Positions 45,655 to 54,916 of a stretch of 64,000 bases of DNA are shown here, in pieces (position 1 is the stretch's first letter; every line of letters starts with the position of its first letter). The position numbers were made by a program, and so were the translations under genes. The DNA comes from Bacillota bacterium (lineage in GTDB: Bacteria > Bacillota > Clostridia > Lachnospirales > Lachnospiraceae). The stretch covers positions 8,375 to 72,374 of the forward strand of contig JAEZKA010000003.1 in the NCBI GenBank assembly GCA_023436225.1, read 5' to 3'. The notes beneath the pieces were generated by a model. That model worked only from the letters and a program-made list of their open reading frames with translations. It searched no databases and was not told where the DNA came from.

Positions 45655-47388
45655 CTAGGACAAGCTCATAATAACGTGCTCCAACATCTCACTAACCACA
45701 TTCACATATCTTGCAGATGCATTATAGGCATGCTGGTATTTGATAAGGTTGGTCAACTCCTCGTCCGAGGATACACCAGTTACTTCCGCTCTTTGATTAT
45801 TGATGGTATCTGCCATAGCAGCTTGATTCATACTAATGGTGTTCAGCTGTTCACCCCGATTTGCAATCTCCGAGATGAAGGAGGTATAATAATCGCTGAA
45901 ATTATATGAGGTTAAGGTGTTCGGTGACAGGGTGGAGAAGGCATTCTGCCACTCTGTAATCAGCTTCTTCGCTGTCTCAACATCAAAATCTCCAGAACCA
46001 GAATTACTGGATAATGGAATTAATGCATAGTTCTGCATTATTACCGGATTCACTTCTATCTCACCTAAGGTGAATAGAGAATAGTTATTGGAGGGATCCT
46101 CTTCATTATAGATTCTGGTTAACATAGAATCATAGGAGCCATCGTCCCGAAGAAAAGTCACTTCCTCTTCCTCCCCATATCTGGGCATGGACTTACGTAC
46201 AAACAACGCTTCGCCTTTTGTTGCATTACTATCCATACCGACCGGAGCATTATCGACGTCTAGCACCTTTATAATAGTACCGTCTGATTGAGTAACCTTG
46301 ATATTCGGACTGAGGATATCATTAATCGTCGTTACAACGCCGTGTATCAGCTGATCAAACTGGGCTTGTGTAGACATAACAACGGATGCATTAATCGTAT
46401 TATTGAAATCAATGACGGCTGCTTGATATAAGGCATTCGTCTCATAATTTTCTCGCTTTGGAATATCAGTATAGTTGGCTTGCTTATTACCCCTTGCCGT
46501 CAGTAACCCTTTTAGAGAACCGATATCGGTATCCTCCTCCGAGGATGCGGCACGGCTCATATTAAATACATCCGCATTACCAAAGGCCACCCATACTGGT
46601 TTTAACATATTACTTGTTTCACTTACTGGAATCGCATCCATCTTAAAGGACATATCCTCCGTTACAAAGGGTACTCCTTCTAGGCTAACATTAACAATAC
46701 CGACTGCATTTTCTTTATAGGTAATGCGCGCCATTGAACCCAACTCATCCAGTAGATTATTGCGTTCATCCCGAAGATCATTCGCTTTCTCCACTCCGGT
46801 ACTTTCATATTGTCTGATTTTCCAGTTAAGCGACTTTATATGTTCACCAATTTCATTGATGCGAGTTACCTGATCCCTAATCTGTGTATTTAAATTGATC
46901 TGATAGTCATTGAGTTGGTGATAAATATTCTCCGCTCTTTCGACAAAGGTAACCGAGGTCTGAATTAAAGAGGCTCTCGCCACTACACTGTCCGGTTCCT
47001 TTGCAAGCTCCTGCAGGGATATCCAGAACTCATTCATCGTATTCTGAAAGGATTCCCCTTCCAACTCACCGAATAAGCCTTCTATCTCCTCCACTGCTTT
47101 ATATTGTGCACTATAGAATGATTCTCTTCCAATTTCCTGTCGATAGGATTGATCCAGGAAAACATCCCTAACCTGCTTTACAGACGCAAAATCAGCTCCT
47201 AAGCCTTTCAACATGGTTGAGGAATAGGAGTCACCTAGTTTTATATAATTAAAATCGGTTAATACCGCCTGCTGTCTTACATAGCCCTTGGTATCTACAT
47301 TAGCTAAGTTATGCGAAGTTACATTCAAAGCTGCCTGGCTTACATTCAAGCCGGACGTACCGATATATAAGCCACTCATTGAGCCCAT
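45655..47388 (-). CDS. flgK: Flagellar hook-associated protein FlgK (first copy)
   Basis: A 577-residue FlgK-family protein. The N-terminus (LYIGTSGLNVSQAALNVTSHNLANVDTKGYVRQ) and C-terminus (NLIKYQHAYNASARYVNVVSEM) are the family's conserved ends. The middle differs from the neighbouring 617-residue copy. Two adjacent FlgK-like proteins may form two junction layers, or one may be a diverged paralogue; sequence alone does not decide. The ATG follows AGGAGAGGTGTAGGTT. Confidence 0.9.
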   Translation of the reverse strand: MGSMSGLYIGTSGLNVSQAALNVTSHNLANVDTKGYVRQQAVLTDFNYIKLGDSYSSTMLKGLGADFASVKQVRDVFLDQSYRQEIGRESFYSAQYKAVEEIEGLFGELEGESFQNTMNEFWISLQELAKEPDSVVARASLIQTSVTFVERAENIYHQLNDYQINLNTQIRDQVTRINEIGEHIKSLNWKIRQYESTGVEKANDLRDERNNLLDELGSMARITYKENAVGIVNVSLEGVPFVTEDMSFKMDAIPVSETSNMLKPVWVAFGNADVFNMSRAASSEEDTDIGSLKGLLTARGNKQANYTDIPKRENYETNALYQAAVIDFNNTINASVVMSTQAQFDQLIHGVVTTINDILSPNIKVTQSDGTIIKVLDVDNAPVGMDSNATKGEALFVRKSMPRYGEEEEVTFLRDDGSYDSMLTRIYNEEDPSNNYSLFTLGEIEVNPVIMQNYALIPLSSNSGSGDFDVETAKKLITEWQNAFSTLSPNTLTSYNFSDYYTSFISEIANRGEQLNTISMNQAAMADTINNQRAEVTGVSSDEELTNLIKYQHAYNASARYVNVVSEMLEHVIMSLS

Positions 47389-47409
47389 AACCTACACCTC
47401 TCCTGTCTC

Positions 47410-47925
47410 TTACTGCTTCGCATCGAACATCCCTGTTCCGGAAGCGAAAGCTTCATATTGAGAAGCTCCCTTTGTGTAAGTATTGTTCCCTGGCGACATC
47501 CTTGTGCTTTGAATAAAATTCATATTGAATTCTATCATCTCTAGGGATTGTTGTATTAATGATTTATTTCGATTATTAATTTCGACTAATCTTTGAATCG
47601 TGCTATTTAGATTATCATGTATAAGTGAAAGAGCTTTCTGCTCCTTTGGTTGCTTTTCCATTAGTCCAATCAAGGTTTTTAACGTAAATTCCCCGGTATT
47701 CCGATTAATAACTGTCCTGATATTCACCATGATTTGGTCTCTTTTGCGTTCTAAGGTGTTAATCCTGCTGATCGCCGTCTGTTCCTTTGAAGTGATATCC
47801 TGCAGAGAGGTCAGGTCATTTTTAACGATGACCTGTGATTTCTCTTCCGATATCGGTATTAATTGCTGATATACATTACATTCTTCTTCCAGAATGCCAA
47901 TTAATTCATCAATTAAGCTTGCCAC
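47410..47925 (-). CDS. flgN: FlgN-family flagellar export chaperone
   Basis: About 171 residues, mainly helical (SLIDELIGILEEECNVYQQLI..., several long coiled segments). The family chaperones FlgK and FlgL, whose genes follow directly downstream. The start is likely the GTG at 47925, about 6 nt after GAGGG; a TTG at 47949 would overlap flgM by 4 nt. The position between flgM and flgK is the classical flgM-flgN-flgK-flgL order. Confidence 0.85.
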   Translation of the reverse strand: MASLIDELIGILEEECNVYQQLIPISEEKSQVIVKNDLTSLQDITSKEQTAISRINTLERKRDQIMVNIRTVINRNTGEFTLKTLIGLMEKQPKEQKALSLIHDNLNSTIQRLVEINNRNKSLIQQSLEMIEFNMNFIQSTRMSPGNNTYTKGASQYEAFASGTGMFDAKQ

Positions 47926-47945
47926 TACTAACCCTCTTTCCTGTC

Positions 47946-48218
47946 TCAATCACCTAAATATTCATCAACCAGTTTATTGGCAACATCCTCGATGCTGACA
48001 TGGTAGGTACCGGCCTCCATGCGCTGCTTAATATCGTTTACCTTAGTCTCTCGAATGTCTGGAGTACGAGCTACAACCTGCTTTGCCACCTGATAATCTT
48101 TACCTGTCTGGGAGATCTCAAGCTTATCACTAAAGCTGGAACTCTGAGACTTCATTGTACTTTTAGTACTATTCGTTTTGTATAATTGACTCACCTTATT
48201 GAACGCATCAATACGCAT
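47946..48218 (-). CDS. flgM: Anti-sigma-D factor FlgM
   Basis: A 90-residue FlgM, small and largely disordered at the N-terminus, with a C-terminal helical sigma-binding part (VNDIKQRMEAGTYHVSIEDVANKLV). It holds the late flagellar sigma factor inactive until the hook is built. The ATG at 48218 follows GGTGG at 8 nt. It heads the flgM-flgN-flgK-flgK-flgL-fliW-csrA cluster and follows a sigma-D-like promoter, giving feedback control. Confidence 0.9.
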   Translation of the reverse strand: MRIDAFNKVSQLYKTNSTKSTMKSQSSSFSDKLEISQTGKDYQVAKQVVARTPDIRETKVNDIKQRMEAGTYHVSIEDVANKLVDEYLGD

Positions 48219-48298
48219 CACAATCACCACCTATCTACTCTCTTAAGCAACATGGAAGAAGCCTATTCTGTGCATTTTCCATTTTCTCTATAACATAT

Positions 48299-48326
48299 TT
48301 ATCGGATGATTTACAATTAATATTAG
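48299..48326 (-). promoter_or_regulatory. Sigma-D type promoter of the flgM operon
   Basis: On the minus strand CTAA (48326-48323), 15-bp spacer, ATCCGATAA (48307-48299), about 80 bp upstream of the flgM start. The -35 differs by one base from TAAA. Confidence 0.6.
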
Positions 48327-48374
48327 AGGTAATTCTAAATTTTCTTAAAAATAGTAGCAGTCCAGCCACAAAAA

Positions 48375-48435
48375 AAAGCACTTGTAGTCACATAACTGGC
48401 AAAATTCATTTCACCAATGCGAATACAAGTGCTTT
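48375..48435 (-). terminator. Intrinsic terminator after the ion transporter gene
   Basis: AAAGCACTTGTA (48375-48386) pairs perfectly with TACAAGTGCTTT (48424-48435). A run of eight T residues follows on the minus strand. It lies 20 bp after the transporter stop codon and separates it from the flagellar cluster. Confidence 0.9.
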
Positions 48436-48455
48436 ATTCCTATCATAGCAGTATC

Positions 48456-49724
48456 CTATTTCCAGATGAACCAATTAATAACATAACCGGATATTACAGC
48501 TGCCAATGTAAAGGGTACGCTGATCTTCATAAAGGTTGGCGCACTAACCTCATAGCCTTCCTTGCGAAGAATACCAAGTCCTGTAATATTAGCCGATGCT
48601 CCGATCGGTGTAATATTACCTCCTAAAGTAGCACCGATTAACAATCCGAAGAATAGTAAATTCGGTTCAATTCCCAATAAATCGGATATCTGAGCTGTCA
48701 CCGGAAGCATCGTAGCAACATAAGGAATGTTATCAATAAAAGCAGAGAATAGTACGGAAGCCCATACAATCAGTGTATATATCAGGAATACATTGTCATT
48801 ACTTAGACTAACAAATATTTGGCTGATATCATTTACCAGACCAACCTCGGTAATACCACCAATTACTACAAATAATCCAGTCAACAGTAATATCGTATCA
48901 TAATCAATGCTCTTAAGGGCATCAAGTAAGGCTGCTCTATCTTTGGTCTTGATCATTTTTCTAATCAGACCGATTAGGAACATACCCACACAAATGAGAC
49001 CATTTGTTATCTCAGGCTTCTGTTCGATAAAGGATGCAAATATTAGAAGTGCCACAATACCGACAAGTAATACGGTTGGTATCTTATCCTCCACTACAGT
49101 TCTTTCCATTGCAGAAATCTGCTGCTTCTCCTTACGGAACAGAAACAATAAGATAAAGGTCGATACCAATGCTCCGACTTCAACCACCCAGAACATACCA
49201 ATCTTTCCATCCATAAAGAAGAAATCCATGAAGTTCATACCGGCATAGCCACCTAATAATATTGATGTTGTATCACCAACTAAGGTCGCCGCACCTTGAA
49301 GATTTGAGGAAATTGCAATCGCGATTACGCTCGAAACCGGTGAAATCTTAAGCTTTTTCGCTATGGTAACTGCAACCGGTGCTACCATGAGTACGGTTGC
49401 TACATTATCGACAAATGCAGAGATGATACCTGCAAAAAGAGCTAGCGAAATAATCGTCCATTTCACATTCGGCATTCTCTCGATGATATAATCCGCCAAT
49501 AGAGATGGCATTTTAGATTCAATGAACAGCCCCACAACACCCATGGTACCTGCAATCATCATGATAACATTCCAGTCCACAGCAGTAGCAACATTACCAA
49601 TCGGTAGTATTCCCAAGATTACGAATAACGCTGCTGAGGTAAGAGCGATATATGCTCTTACCTTCGGAAAAGCTAAAAGCGAAATATAAGTCAGTGCAAA
49701 AATTATGATAGCTATTGTCTTCAT
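48456..49724 (-). CDS. ArsB/NhaD-type ion transporter (SLC13/citrate-family permease)
   Basis: A 422-residue membrane protein with about eleven helices of the ArsB/NhaD/CitT superfamily. The repeated motif NVATVLMVAPVAVTIAK and the mirrored NIPYVATMLPVTAQI mark the two inverted halves. The substrate may be sodium/proton, arsenite or a dicarboxylate; sequence does not settle it. The ATG at 49724 lies 5-6 nt after GGAGGG; a TTG at 49736 is less likely. It is monocistronic between two clear boundaries. Confidence 0.85.
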   Translation of the reverse strand: MKTIAIIIFALTYISLLAFPKVRAYIALTSAALFVILGILPIGNVATAVDWNVIMMIAGTMGVVGLFIESKMPSLLADYIIERMPNVKWTIISLALFAGIISAFVDNVATVLMVAPVAVTIAKKLKISPVSSVIAIAISSNLQGAATLVGDTTSILLGGYAGMNFMDFFFMDGKIGMFWVVEVGALVSTFILLFLFRKEKQQISAMERTVVEDKIPTVLLVGIVALLIFASFIEQKPEITNGLICVGMFLIGLIRKMIKTKDRAALLDALKSIDYDTILLLTGLFVVIGGITEVGLVNDISQIFVSLSNDNVFLIYTLIVWASVLFSAFIDNIPYVATMLPVTAQISDLLGIEPNLLFFGLLIGATLGGNITPIGASANITGLGILRKEGYEVSAPTFMKISVPFTLAAVISGYVINWFIWK

Positions 49725-49787
49725 TTGTCCCTCCAACTACGTCTTATGTTGTTTTGTATATTATGTCAGCTTGCTGACGATGCACAT

Positions 49788-51101
49788 TTATCCAATCTTT
49801 TTCTTTAATATGGATATGGCCTTCTGTAACTGGTTATCCTTCTCAATCGGAATGATGACCTCCTTCTGCAGCGCATCATCTAACTCGACCTCGACATCAG
49901 GTTTGATACCGGTACCATGTATGTTGCGTCCCTTCGGTGTGTAATACTTGGAAATTGTTAGCTTTACTGCCGATCCATCCGGTCTGCCTAATTCATCGCT
50001 ATAAGGGATAACAGTTTGAACAATACCTTTCCCGAAACTCTTTGTACCTACAATTGTAGCCGTCTTATAATCCTGAAGCGTTCCGGCAAAGATCTCAGAG
50101 GCACTGGCACTATTGCCATTAATTAGAACAGCCATAGGTACAGAAATCTTGGTTTTATCCTTCGCAGACTGTTCTTCACGTCGGTTATATTTATCCTCGG
50201 TGTAAACCAGTAATCCCGGAGGCAAAACACGGTCAAGTATCGAGACAACAGAATCAAGTCTACCACCCGGATTATTACGAACATCGACAATCAAGGCTTT
50301 CATTTTCTGCTTCTCAAGCTCATCTACCGCAGCATCAAACTGAGTTACCGTTATCTCATCAAATTCAGTCATAATGATATACCCGATTTTACCGGAAAGC
50401 ATCTGATATTCAATGGTTGGCACTTCGATCTTCTTTCTGGTAACCGTGAACTCCAACTGCTCATTCTCACCTTCACGAACAATACCGATCTTAACTGTCG
50501 TTCCTGCCTTGCCCTTCATTTTACTAACAACTGCAGATAAGTCCATTCCAGTTACCTCTTCACCATTCACTTTCGCAATGATGTCTCCGGGCTTAATTCC
50601 AGCCTTATAAGCCGGACCTGTTACGAAAGGCTTTACGACTGTGATGATACCAGTCTTAGCATCCTGACTAACCGATGCACCAATTCCGAAATACACTCCG
50701 GATGAGCTTTCTTGCAATGCTTTATATTCCTCTGCTGTATAATAAGTAGAATACGGGTCGCCAAGGCTTGCCAAAAAGCCCTTATAAATGCCATCTGCAA
50801 AATCGACCCCTTTGACATCCTCAAGATATATCTGATCAATCATCTGATCCATAATTTCTAATTTCTTTACAATTTCTTGATAATTTTCCAAGTCAAGGCT
50901 ACTGACAGTAATCTCTTCCTTATCCGTAGTTACCTTATCCTTAGTCACCTTCTCCTGTGATGTACTGTCTTCCTTTGCCTCTGTTTTTTCTGTTATATTA
51001 TAGTTTTTATCAGAGTATATTAGCGCTGCTCCTAGAACAACAACAAGTAGAAGAGCACTCAATAATCCTGTAAGAATCCCTGTAAAAAAGTTCTTCTTCA
51101 T
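49788..51101 (-). CDS. ctpA: C-terminal processing peptidase, S41 family (CtpA-like)
   Basis: A 437-residue exported protease. There is an N-terminal membrane anchor (about 8-30) and a Lys/Glu-rich linker, then a PDZ domain (about 135-220, GIGASVSQDAKTG and KAGIKPGDIIAKV). The S41 catalytic domain follows, with the Ser in GNSASASEIFAG (about 329-340) and Lys358 in SFGKGIVQ. It cleaves C-terminal ends of envelope proteins. The ATG follows AAGGAGGAG. A perfect 16-bp palindrome lies directly upstream of the ribosome binding site. Confidence 0.93.
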   Translation of the reverse strand: MKKNFFTGILTGLLSALLLVVVLGAALIYSDKNYNITEKTEAKEDSTSQEKVTKDKVTTDKEEITVSSLDLENYQEIVKKLEIMDQMIDQIYLEDVKGVDFADGIYKGFLASLGDPYSTYYTAEEYKALQESSSGVYFGIGASVSQDAKTGIITVVKPFVTGPAYKAGIKPGDIIAKVNGEEVTGMDLSAVVSKMKGKAGTTVKIGIVREGENEQLEFTVTRKKIEVPTIEYQMLSGKIGYIIMTEFDEITVTQFDAAVDELEKQKMKALIVDVRNNPGGRLDSVVSILDRVLPPGLLVYTEDKYNRREEQSAKDKTKISVPMAVLINGNSASASEIFAGTLQDYKTATIVGTKSFGKGIVQTVIPYSDELGRPDGSAVKLTISKYYTPKGRNIHGTGIKPDVEVELDDALQKEVIIPIEKDNQLQKAISILKKKIG

Positions 51102-51115
51102 TTACTCCTCCTTCC

Positions 51116-51131
51116 GCCACCGATCGGTGGC
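51116..51131. promoter_or_regulatory. Perfect 16-bp palindrome before ctpA
   Basis: GCCACCGATCGGTGGC is exactly self-complementary and lies 5-6 bp from the ctpA ribosome binding site. It could be an operator or a translation-limiting hairpin. Confidence 0.5.
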
Positions 51132-51149
51132 ATCTAAATAGGTAAAAAC

Positions 51150-51204
51150 AAGGGCTGGTGCACAATAGACTATAATCGCTTTCATCCGTCTGCAACAAGC
51201 CCTT
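51150..51204 (-). terminator. Terminator between the CdaR-type gene and ctpA
   Basis: AAGGGCT (51150-51156) pairs with AGCCCTT (51198-51204), with inner GACxxx/GTC pairing. On the minus strand TTTTT follows. It lies about 48 bp after the regulator's stop codon. Confidence 0.7.
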
Positions 51205-51251
51205 ATTCTTTACATTATATCCTTTCCCGCTTCGCGTGAAATTCGTATGCT

Positions 51252-52340
51252 TTAATAGTCCAATTGTTCCATATACTTCATGTATTTAACAACCATTAAT
51301 GCAATCTTGAAGGTAATCGCATCCTCAAATATACGAAGGTCAAGGTTAGTGCTCTTCTGTAATTTATCCAATCGGTACACTAAAGTATTACGGTGGATGT
51401 ACAATTGTCTAGAGGTCTCTGATACATTTAAGCTGTTTTCAAAGAACTTATTAATTGTTGTAAGTGTCTCTTCATCAAAATCATCCGGTGATTTGCCTTC
51501 AAAGATCTCCTTAATGAACATTTTACATAATGGCATCGGCAATTGATAGATCAGACGTCCGATACCCAGGTTATTGTAAGCCATAACATTTCTTCCGCTG
51601 TAGAAGATCTTGCCTACATCAAGAGCCATCTTTGCTTCCTTGTAGGATCTGGATACATCCTTAATCTCGTTCACGATGGTACCGAAGGCCACATGTACCT
51701 TGGTCATCGCTTCGGTATTCAACATATCCAATATTATCTTCGCTGTTTTGGTCAAATCCTCATAATTTTCATTCTGTTTCACTTCCTTAACCAGAATAAT
51801 GTTCTTCTCATCAACAGCTGTTATGAAATCCTTTGTCTTCCCGGAGAATAAACTGCGAACTGTCTCAAGAGCATTCGCATCCTTCTCATTCTTGGTCTCA
51901 ATAATATAAACCACACGTCTTGCTTCGGTATCAATATGAAGCTTCTTTGCACGGTTATAGATATCCACCAAGAGAAGGTTATCTAAGAGCAGGTTTTTAA
52001 TAAAGTTATCTTTGTCGTATCTTTCTTTATATGCAACTAACAGATTCTGTATCTGGAAGGAAGCAATCTTTCCAATCATAAATACATCCTCAGAATCACC
52101 TTTCGCCAGAATTACATATTCCAACTGATGCTCATCAAAAACCTTAAAAAATTGATACCCCTGTATTGCCTGACTGTCTGCGGGTGATGCAACAAATGCC
52201 AGTACCGCACTTTCATATTGTTCCGCATTCTCTATTGTCGTGGCTAGAACCTTGCCTTCCGTATCCATTACACAGATATCGATACGTGTGATTCCTTTTA
52301 ATCCATCGATGGTGCTTTGAAGAATTTGATTGGAAATCAT
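51252..52340 (-). CDS. CdaR/PucR-family transcriptional regulator
   Basis: A 362-residue regulator. The N-terminal sugar-diacid recognition-like part begins NQILQSTIDGLKGITRIDICVMDTEG. A GGDEF-like middle portion is typical of the family. The C-terminal helix-turn-helix is SLNVSETSRQLYIHRNTLVYRLDKL. Family members control sugar-acid or purine uptake. The next upstream gene on the same strand is an MsmK/UgpC-type ATPase, so control of sugar uptake is likely but indirect. The ATG follows AAAGGAGTG. Confidence 0.85.
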   Translation of the reverse strand: MISNQILQSTIDGLKGITRIDICVMDTEGKVLATTIENAEQYESAVLAFVASPADSQAIQGYQFFKVFDEHQLEYVILAKGDSEDVFMIGKIASFQIQNLLVAYKERYDKDNFIKNLLLDNLLLVDIYNRAKKLHIDTEARRVVYIIETKNEKDANALETVRSLFSGKTKDFITAVDEKNIILVKEVKQNENYEDLTKTAKIILDMLNTEAMTKVHVAFGTIVNEIKDVSRSYKEAKMALDVGKIFYSGRNVMAYNNLGIGRLIYQLPMPLCKMFIKEIFEGKSPDDFDEETLTTINKFFENSLNVSETSRQLYIHRNTLVYRLDKLQKSTNLDLRIFEDAITFKIALMVVKYMKYMEQLDY

Positions 52341-52551
52341 ATTTTCACTCCTTTATATTATATTTCTATTTTTCTTTAAAATTCATGTATATAAAAGATA
52401 TTTTAACACTGTTTTCGTCATAAGTAAACTAATTTTATAAATAATACACAAATGTTTTAGTGTAATTCTATCAAATTCCGTATGCATCCATATAGTTTAG
52501 TCACTGCACTATTGCTGACAGATCGGCATAAGTACGACCCTTGCCAAGTGT

Positions 52552-52568
52552 GGTCCAGCTTCGCTGGA
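52552..52568. other. Small hairpin between the ATPase gene and the CdaR-type gene
   Basis: GTCCAGC and GCTGGAC pair perfectly around a TTC loop. It lies in the 287-bp gap downstream of the ATPase gene; its role is unknown. Confidence 0.4.
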
Positions 52569-52589
52569 CACACACGCACAACGTAAAAA

Positions 52590-52613
52590 CAGGGAACACT
52601 TAAGTGTTCCCTG
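52590..52613 (-). terminator. Terminator of the MsmK-type ATPase gene
   Basis: CAGGGAACACTT and AAGTGTTCCCTG form a perfect 12-bp palindrome, followed on the minus strand by TTTTT, 15 bp after the stop codon. Confidence 0.88.
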
Positions 52614-52627
52614 CAATCTATATTACT

Positions 52628-53743
52628 TTAGTTTGTAATAACCTGTTCTGTTTCCTTATCGAATACATGCATCTTTGACATATCAAATGCAATCTTTAAG
52701 GTATCATCCGGTCTAGCGGTTGTACGAGGGTTAACACGTGCAGTAATTTCTAAGGTCTCATCTACTGTGAAGTATAAGAATACTTCTGCACCCAATAACT
52801 CGTATACTCTAACGGTAGCTTCAAGTACACTGTCAGGTGAGCTGCTGATGAACATCTCCTCATCATGGATATCCTCAGGACGGATACCAGCAACAACTGC
52901 CTTACCATCATAATTACCTTCAATCAGTTTCTTTGCTTTATTCTCAGGAAGCTTTAAGGAGTTGCTTCCGAAATTAATATATACATCATTGCCCTTCTTC
53001 TGAACTGTAGCTTCGATCATGTTCATCTGAGGTGAACCCATGAAGCCTGCTACGAATAAGTTCTTCGGTCTGTCATATAAGTTCTGAGGTGTATCAACCT
53101 GCTGAACTAAACCATCCTTCATAACAACGATTCTGGTACCGAGTGTCATAGCCTCTGTCTGATCATGTGTTACATAGATGATAGTTGTCTGTAATCTCTG
53201 ATGTAGCTTGGAGATCTCGATACGCATCTGAACTCTCAGTTTAGCATCAAGGTTTGATAACGGCTCATCCATAAGGAATACCTTAGGATTACGAACGATA
53301 GCACGACCCATAGCAACACGCTGTCTCTGACCACCGGAAAGAGCCTTCGGCTTACGATCTAACAAATGCTCAATATCAAGAATCTTAGCAGCTTCATGTA
53401 CATATTTATCAATTTGATCCTTAGGTACTTTTCTTAATTTCAAACCAAATGCCATGTTGTCATAAACTGACATATGCGGATACAAAGCGTAGTTCTGGAA
53501 TACCATCGCAATATCTCTGTCCTTCGGTTCAACATCGTTTACTAATTTGTCGCCGATCCACAATTCGCCCTGGGAGATTTCCTCAAGACCTGCGATCATA
53601 CGAAGTGTGGTTGATTTACCACAACCGGAAGGTCCAACGAAGATGATAAACTCTCTATCCGCTATCTCAAGATTGAAGTCCTTAACAGCGATAACTCCGT
53701 TAGGATACTGCTTAGTTATGTTTTTTAATGATAAACTTGCCAT
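52628..53743 (-). CDS. Carbohydrate ABC transporter ATPase, MsmK/UgpC/MalK type
   Basis: A 371-residue sugar-importer ATPase: Walker A GPSGCGKSTTLRMIAG (38-53 region), signature LSGGQRQRVAMGRAIV, Walker B VFLMDEPLSNLD and a C-terminal TOBE-type regulatory domain (about 240-371). It is unlinked to any permease or binding protein here, like the Bacillus MsmX, which serves many sugar importers at once. The ATG follows GTAGGAGGATA. Confidence 0.94.
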   Translation of the reverse strand: MASLSLKNITKQYPNGVIAVKDFNLEIADREFIIFVGPSGCGKSTTLRMIAGLEEISQGELWIGDKLVNDVEPKDRDIAMVFQNYALYPHMSVYDNMAFGLKLRKVPKDQIDKYVHEAAKILDIEHLLDRKPKALSGGQRQRVAMGRAIVRNPKVFLMDEPLSNLDAKLRVQMRIEISKLHQRLQTTIIYVTHDQTEAMTLGTRIVVMKDGLVQQVDTPQNLYDRPKNLFVAGFMGSPQMNMIEATVQKKGNDVYINFGSNSLKLPENKAKKLIEGNYDGKAVVAGIRPEDIHDEEMFISSSPDSVLEATVRVYELLGAEVFLYFTVDETLEITARVNPRTTARPDDTLKIAFDMSKMHVFDKETEQVITN

Positions 53744-53838
53744 TTTATATCCTCCTACAATTTTCTACATTTCATATGTTCTTGTACACTAACTATGGCT
53801 TTATGATACACTATTTCCATTTTATAAACCATATCCCA

Positions 53839-53872
53839 ATTCCACAAAATAGGTTTTACCCTTTTGTGGAAT
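53839..53872. promoter_or_regulatory. Inverted repeat upstream of the MsmK-type ATPase gene
   Basis: ATTCCACAAAA and its exact reverse complement TTTTGTGGAAT flank 12 bp, about 95 bp upstream of the ATPase start. It could be an operator for the ATPase gene, or a terminator for the YitT gene. No T-run follows, so an operator is favoured. Confidence 0.5.
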
Positions 53873-53932
53873 TTGTATATTCAAAGTTTAAAAAGGTAGT
53901 TTTAACAATAATACGATAAATATTAGTGAAAT

Positions 53933-54817
53933 TTACTGTCTATATTCAATAAAACCCTCTCCCATAACCTCTCTGACATCGCTTACGATTACAAATGAAT
54001 TGGGATCGATTCTTTTAGAAATCTCTACGATTTTAATAATTTCCTTCTTGGAAACCACGCAAAAAAGCATCTTCTTATCGCGGTTGGAATACATGCCTGT
54101 TGCATTTACACCTGTCACTCCACGATCCATATGATGCATGATGGCATGAGCAATTTCTGCATAGTCGTCCGAAATAATATATGCCATTTTTGCAAATTTA
54201 AGACCTTCCAGAATACTATCCGAGATCTTCGTCGTAACAAAAACTGCGATAATTGCATACAACGCATTACCAAGTCCGAACGCAAAAGCACCAATTAAAA
54301 TGATAGCGCCATCTATAACAATAAGAATTTGCGGGACAGTAATATGTCGGTTTTTAAAATGTAGTAAGGTAGCCAAAAGATCCGTACCTCCTGTGGATGC
54401 CTGCACCGAGAACACGAGTCCGATTCCGACACCACTGATTGCTCCGCCTAAAATTGAGGCCAATAGATAATCCTTCAAACCAAGATCAATGACCGGAATT
54501 ACCATAAGCGCTAGAGAGAAGGTCAGCATTCCAAACAAAGAGGTCAGCAGAAACTTAACACCCCTCGTTTTTATGGAAAGGAGGAAAAGAGGTACATTGC
54601 AGGCAAGATTAAAAAACCAGATCGGAATACCACCTCGGATCAATCCTCTGGTCCAATACTTCACAACGATCGCAAGACCGGATACTCCTCCTGTAACTAA
54701 TTCCATCGGCTCGTACACCAGATTCACCGCAAGTGCCATCAGAAAGGACCCTGTCAGTATTGTTAAGTATTTGCGTAATAATATAATGTTTTTATTATAA
54801 AACGTTTTTATTGCCAT
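53933..54817 (-). CDS. YitT family membrane protein (DUF161/DUF2179)
   Basis: A 294-residue protein with about five or six membrane helices (YitT_membrane domain, about 15-210) and a C-terminal cytoplasmic DUF2179 domain (about 220-294). GGVSGLAIVVKYWT and STGGTDLLATLL are family signature segments. The start at 54817 follows AAAGGAG; an earlier start at 54856 is possible. The function is not established. Confidence 0.88.
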   Translation of the reverse strand: MAIKTFYNKNIILLRKYLTILTGSFLMALAVNLVYEPMELVTGGVSGLAIVVKYWTRGLIRGGIPIWFFNLACNVPLFLLSIKTRGVKFLLTSLFGMLTFSLALMVIPVIDLGLKDYLLASILGGAISGVGIGLVFSVQASTGGTDLLATLLHFKNRHITVPQILIVIDGAIILIGAFAFGLGNALYAIIAVFVTTKISDSILEGLKFAKMAYIISDDYAEIAHAIMHHMDRGVTGVNATGMYSNRDKKMLFCVVSKKEIIKIVEISKRIDPNSFVIVSDVREVMGEGFIEYRQ

Positions 54818-54916
54818 AGCTTCTCCTTTGCTTACAATCAGGATTACCTCATACAATTAATAGTGGATATATCCTTAAAATTTTATACATATTTCACGAG
54901 TGCTGCCAAGATTGAT

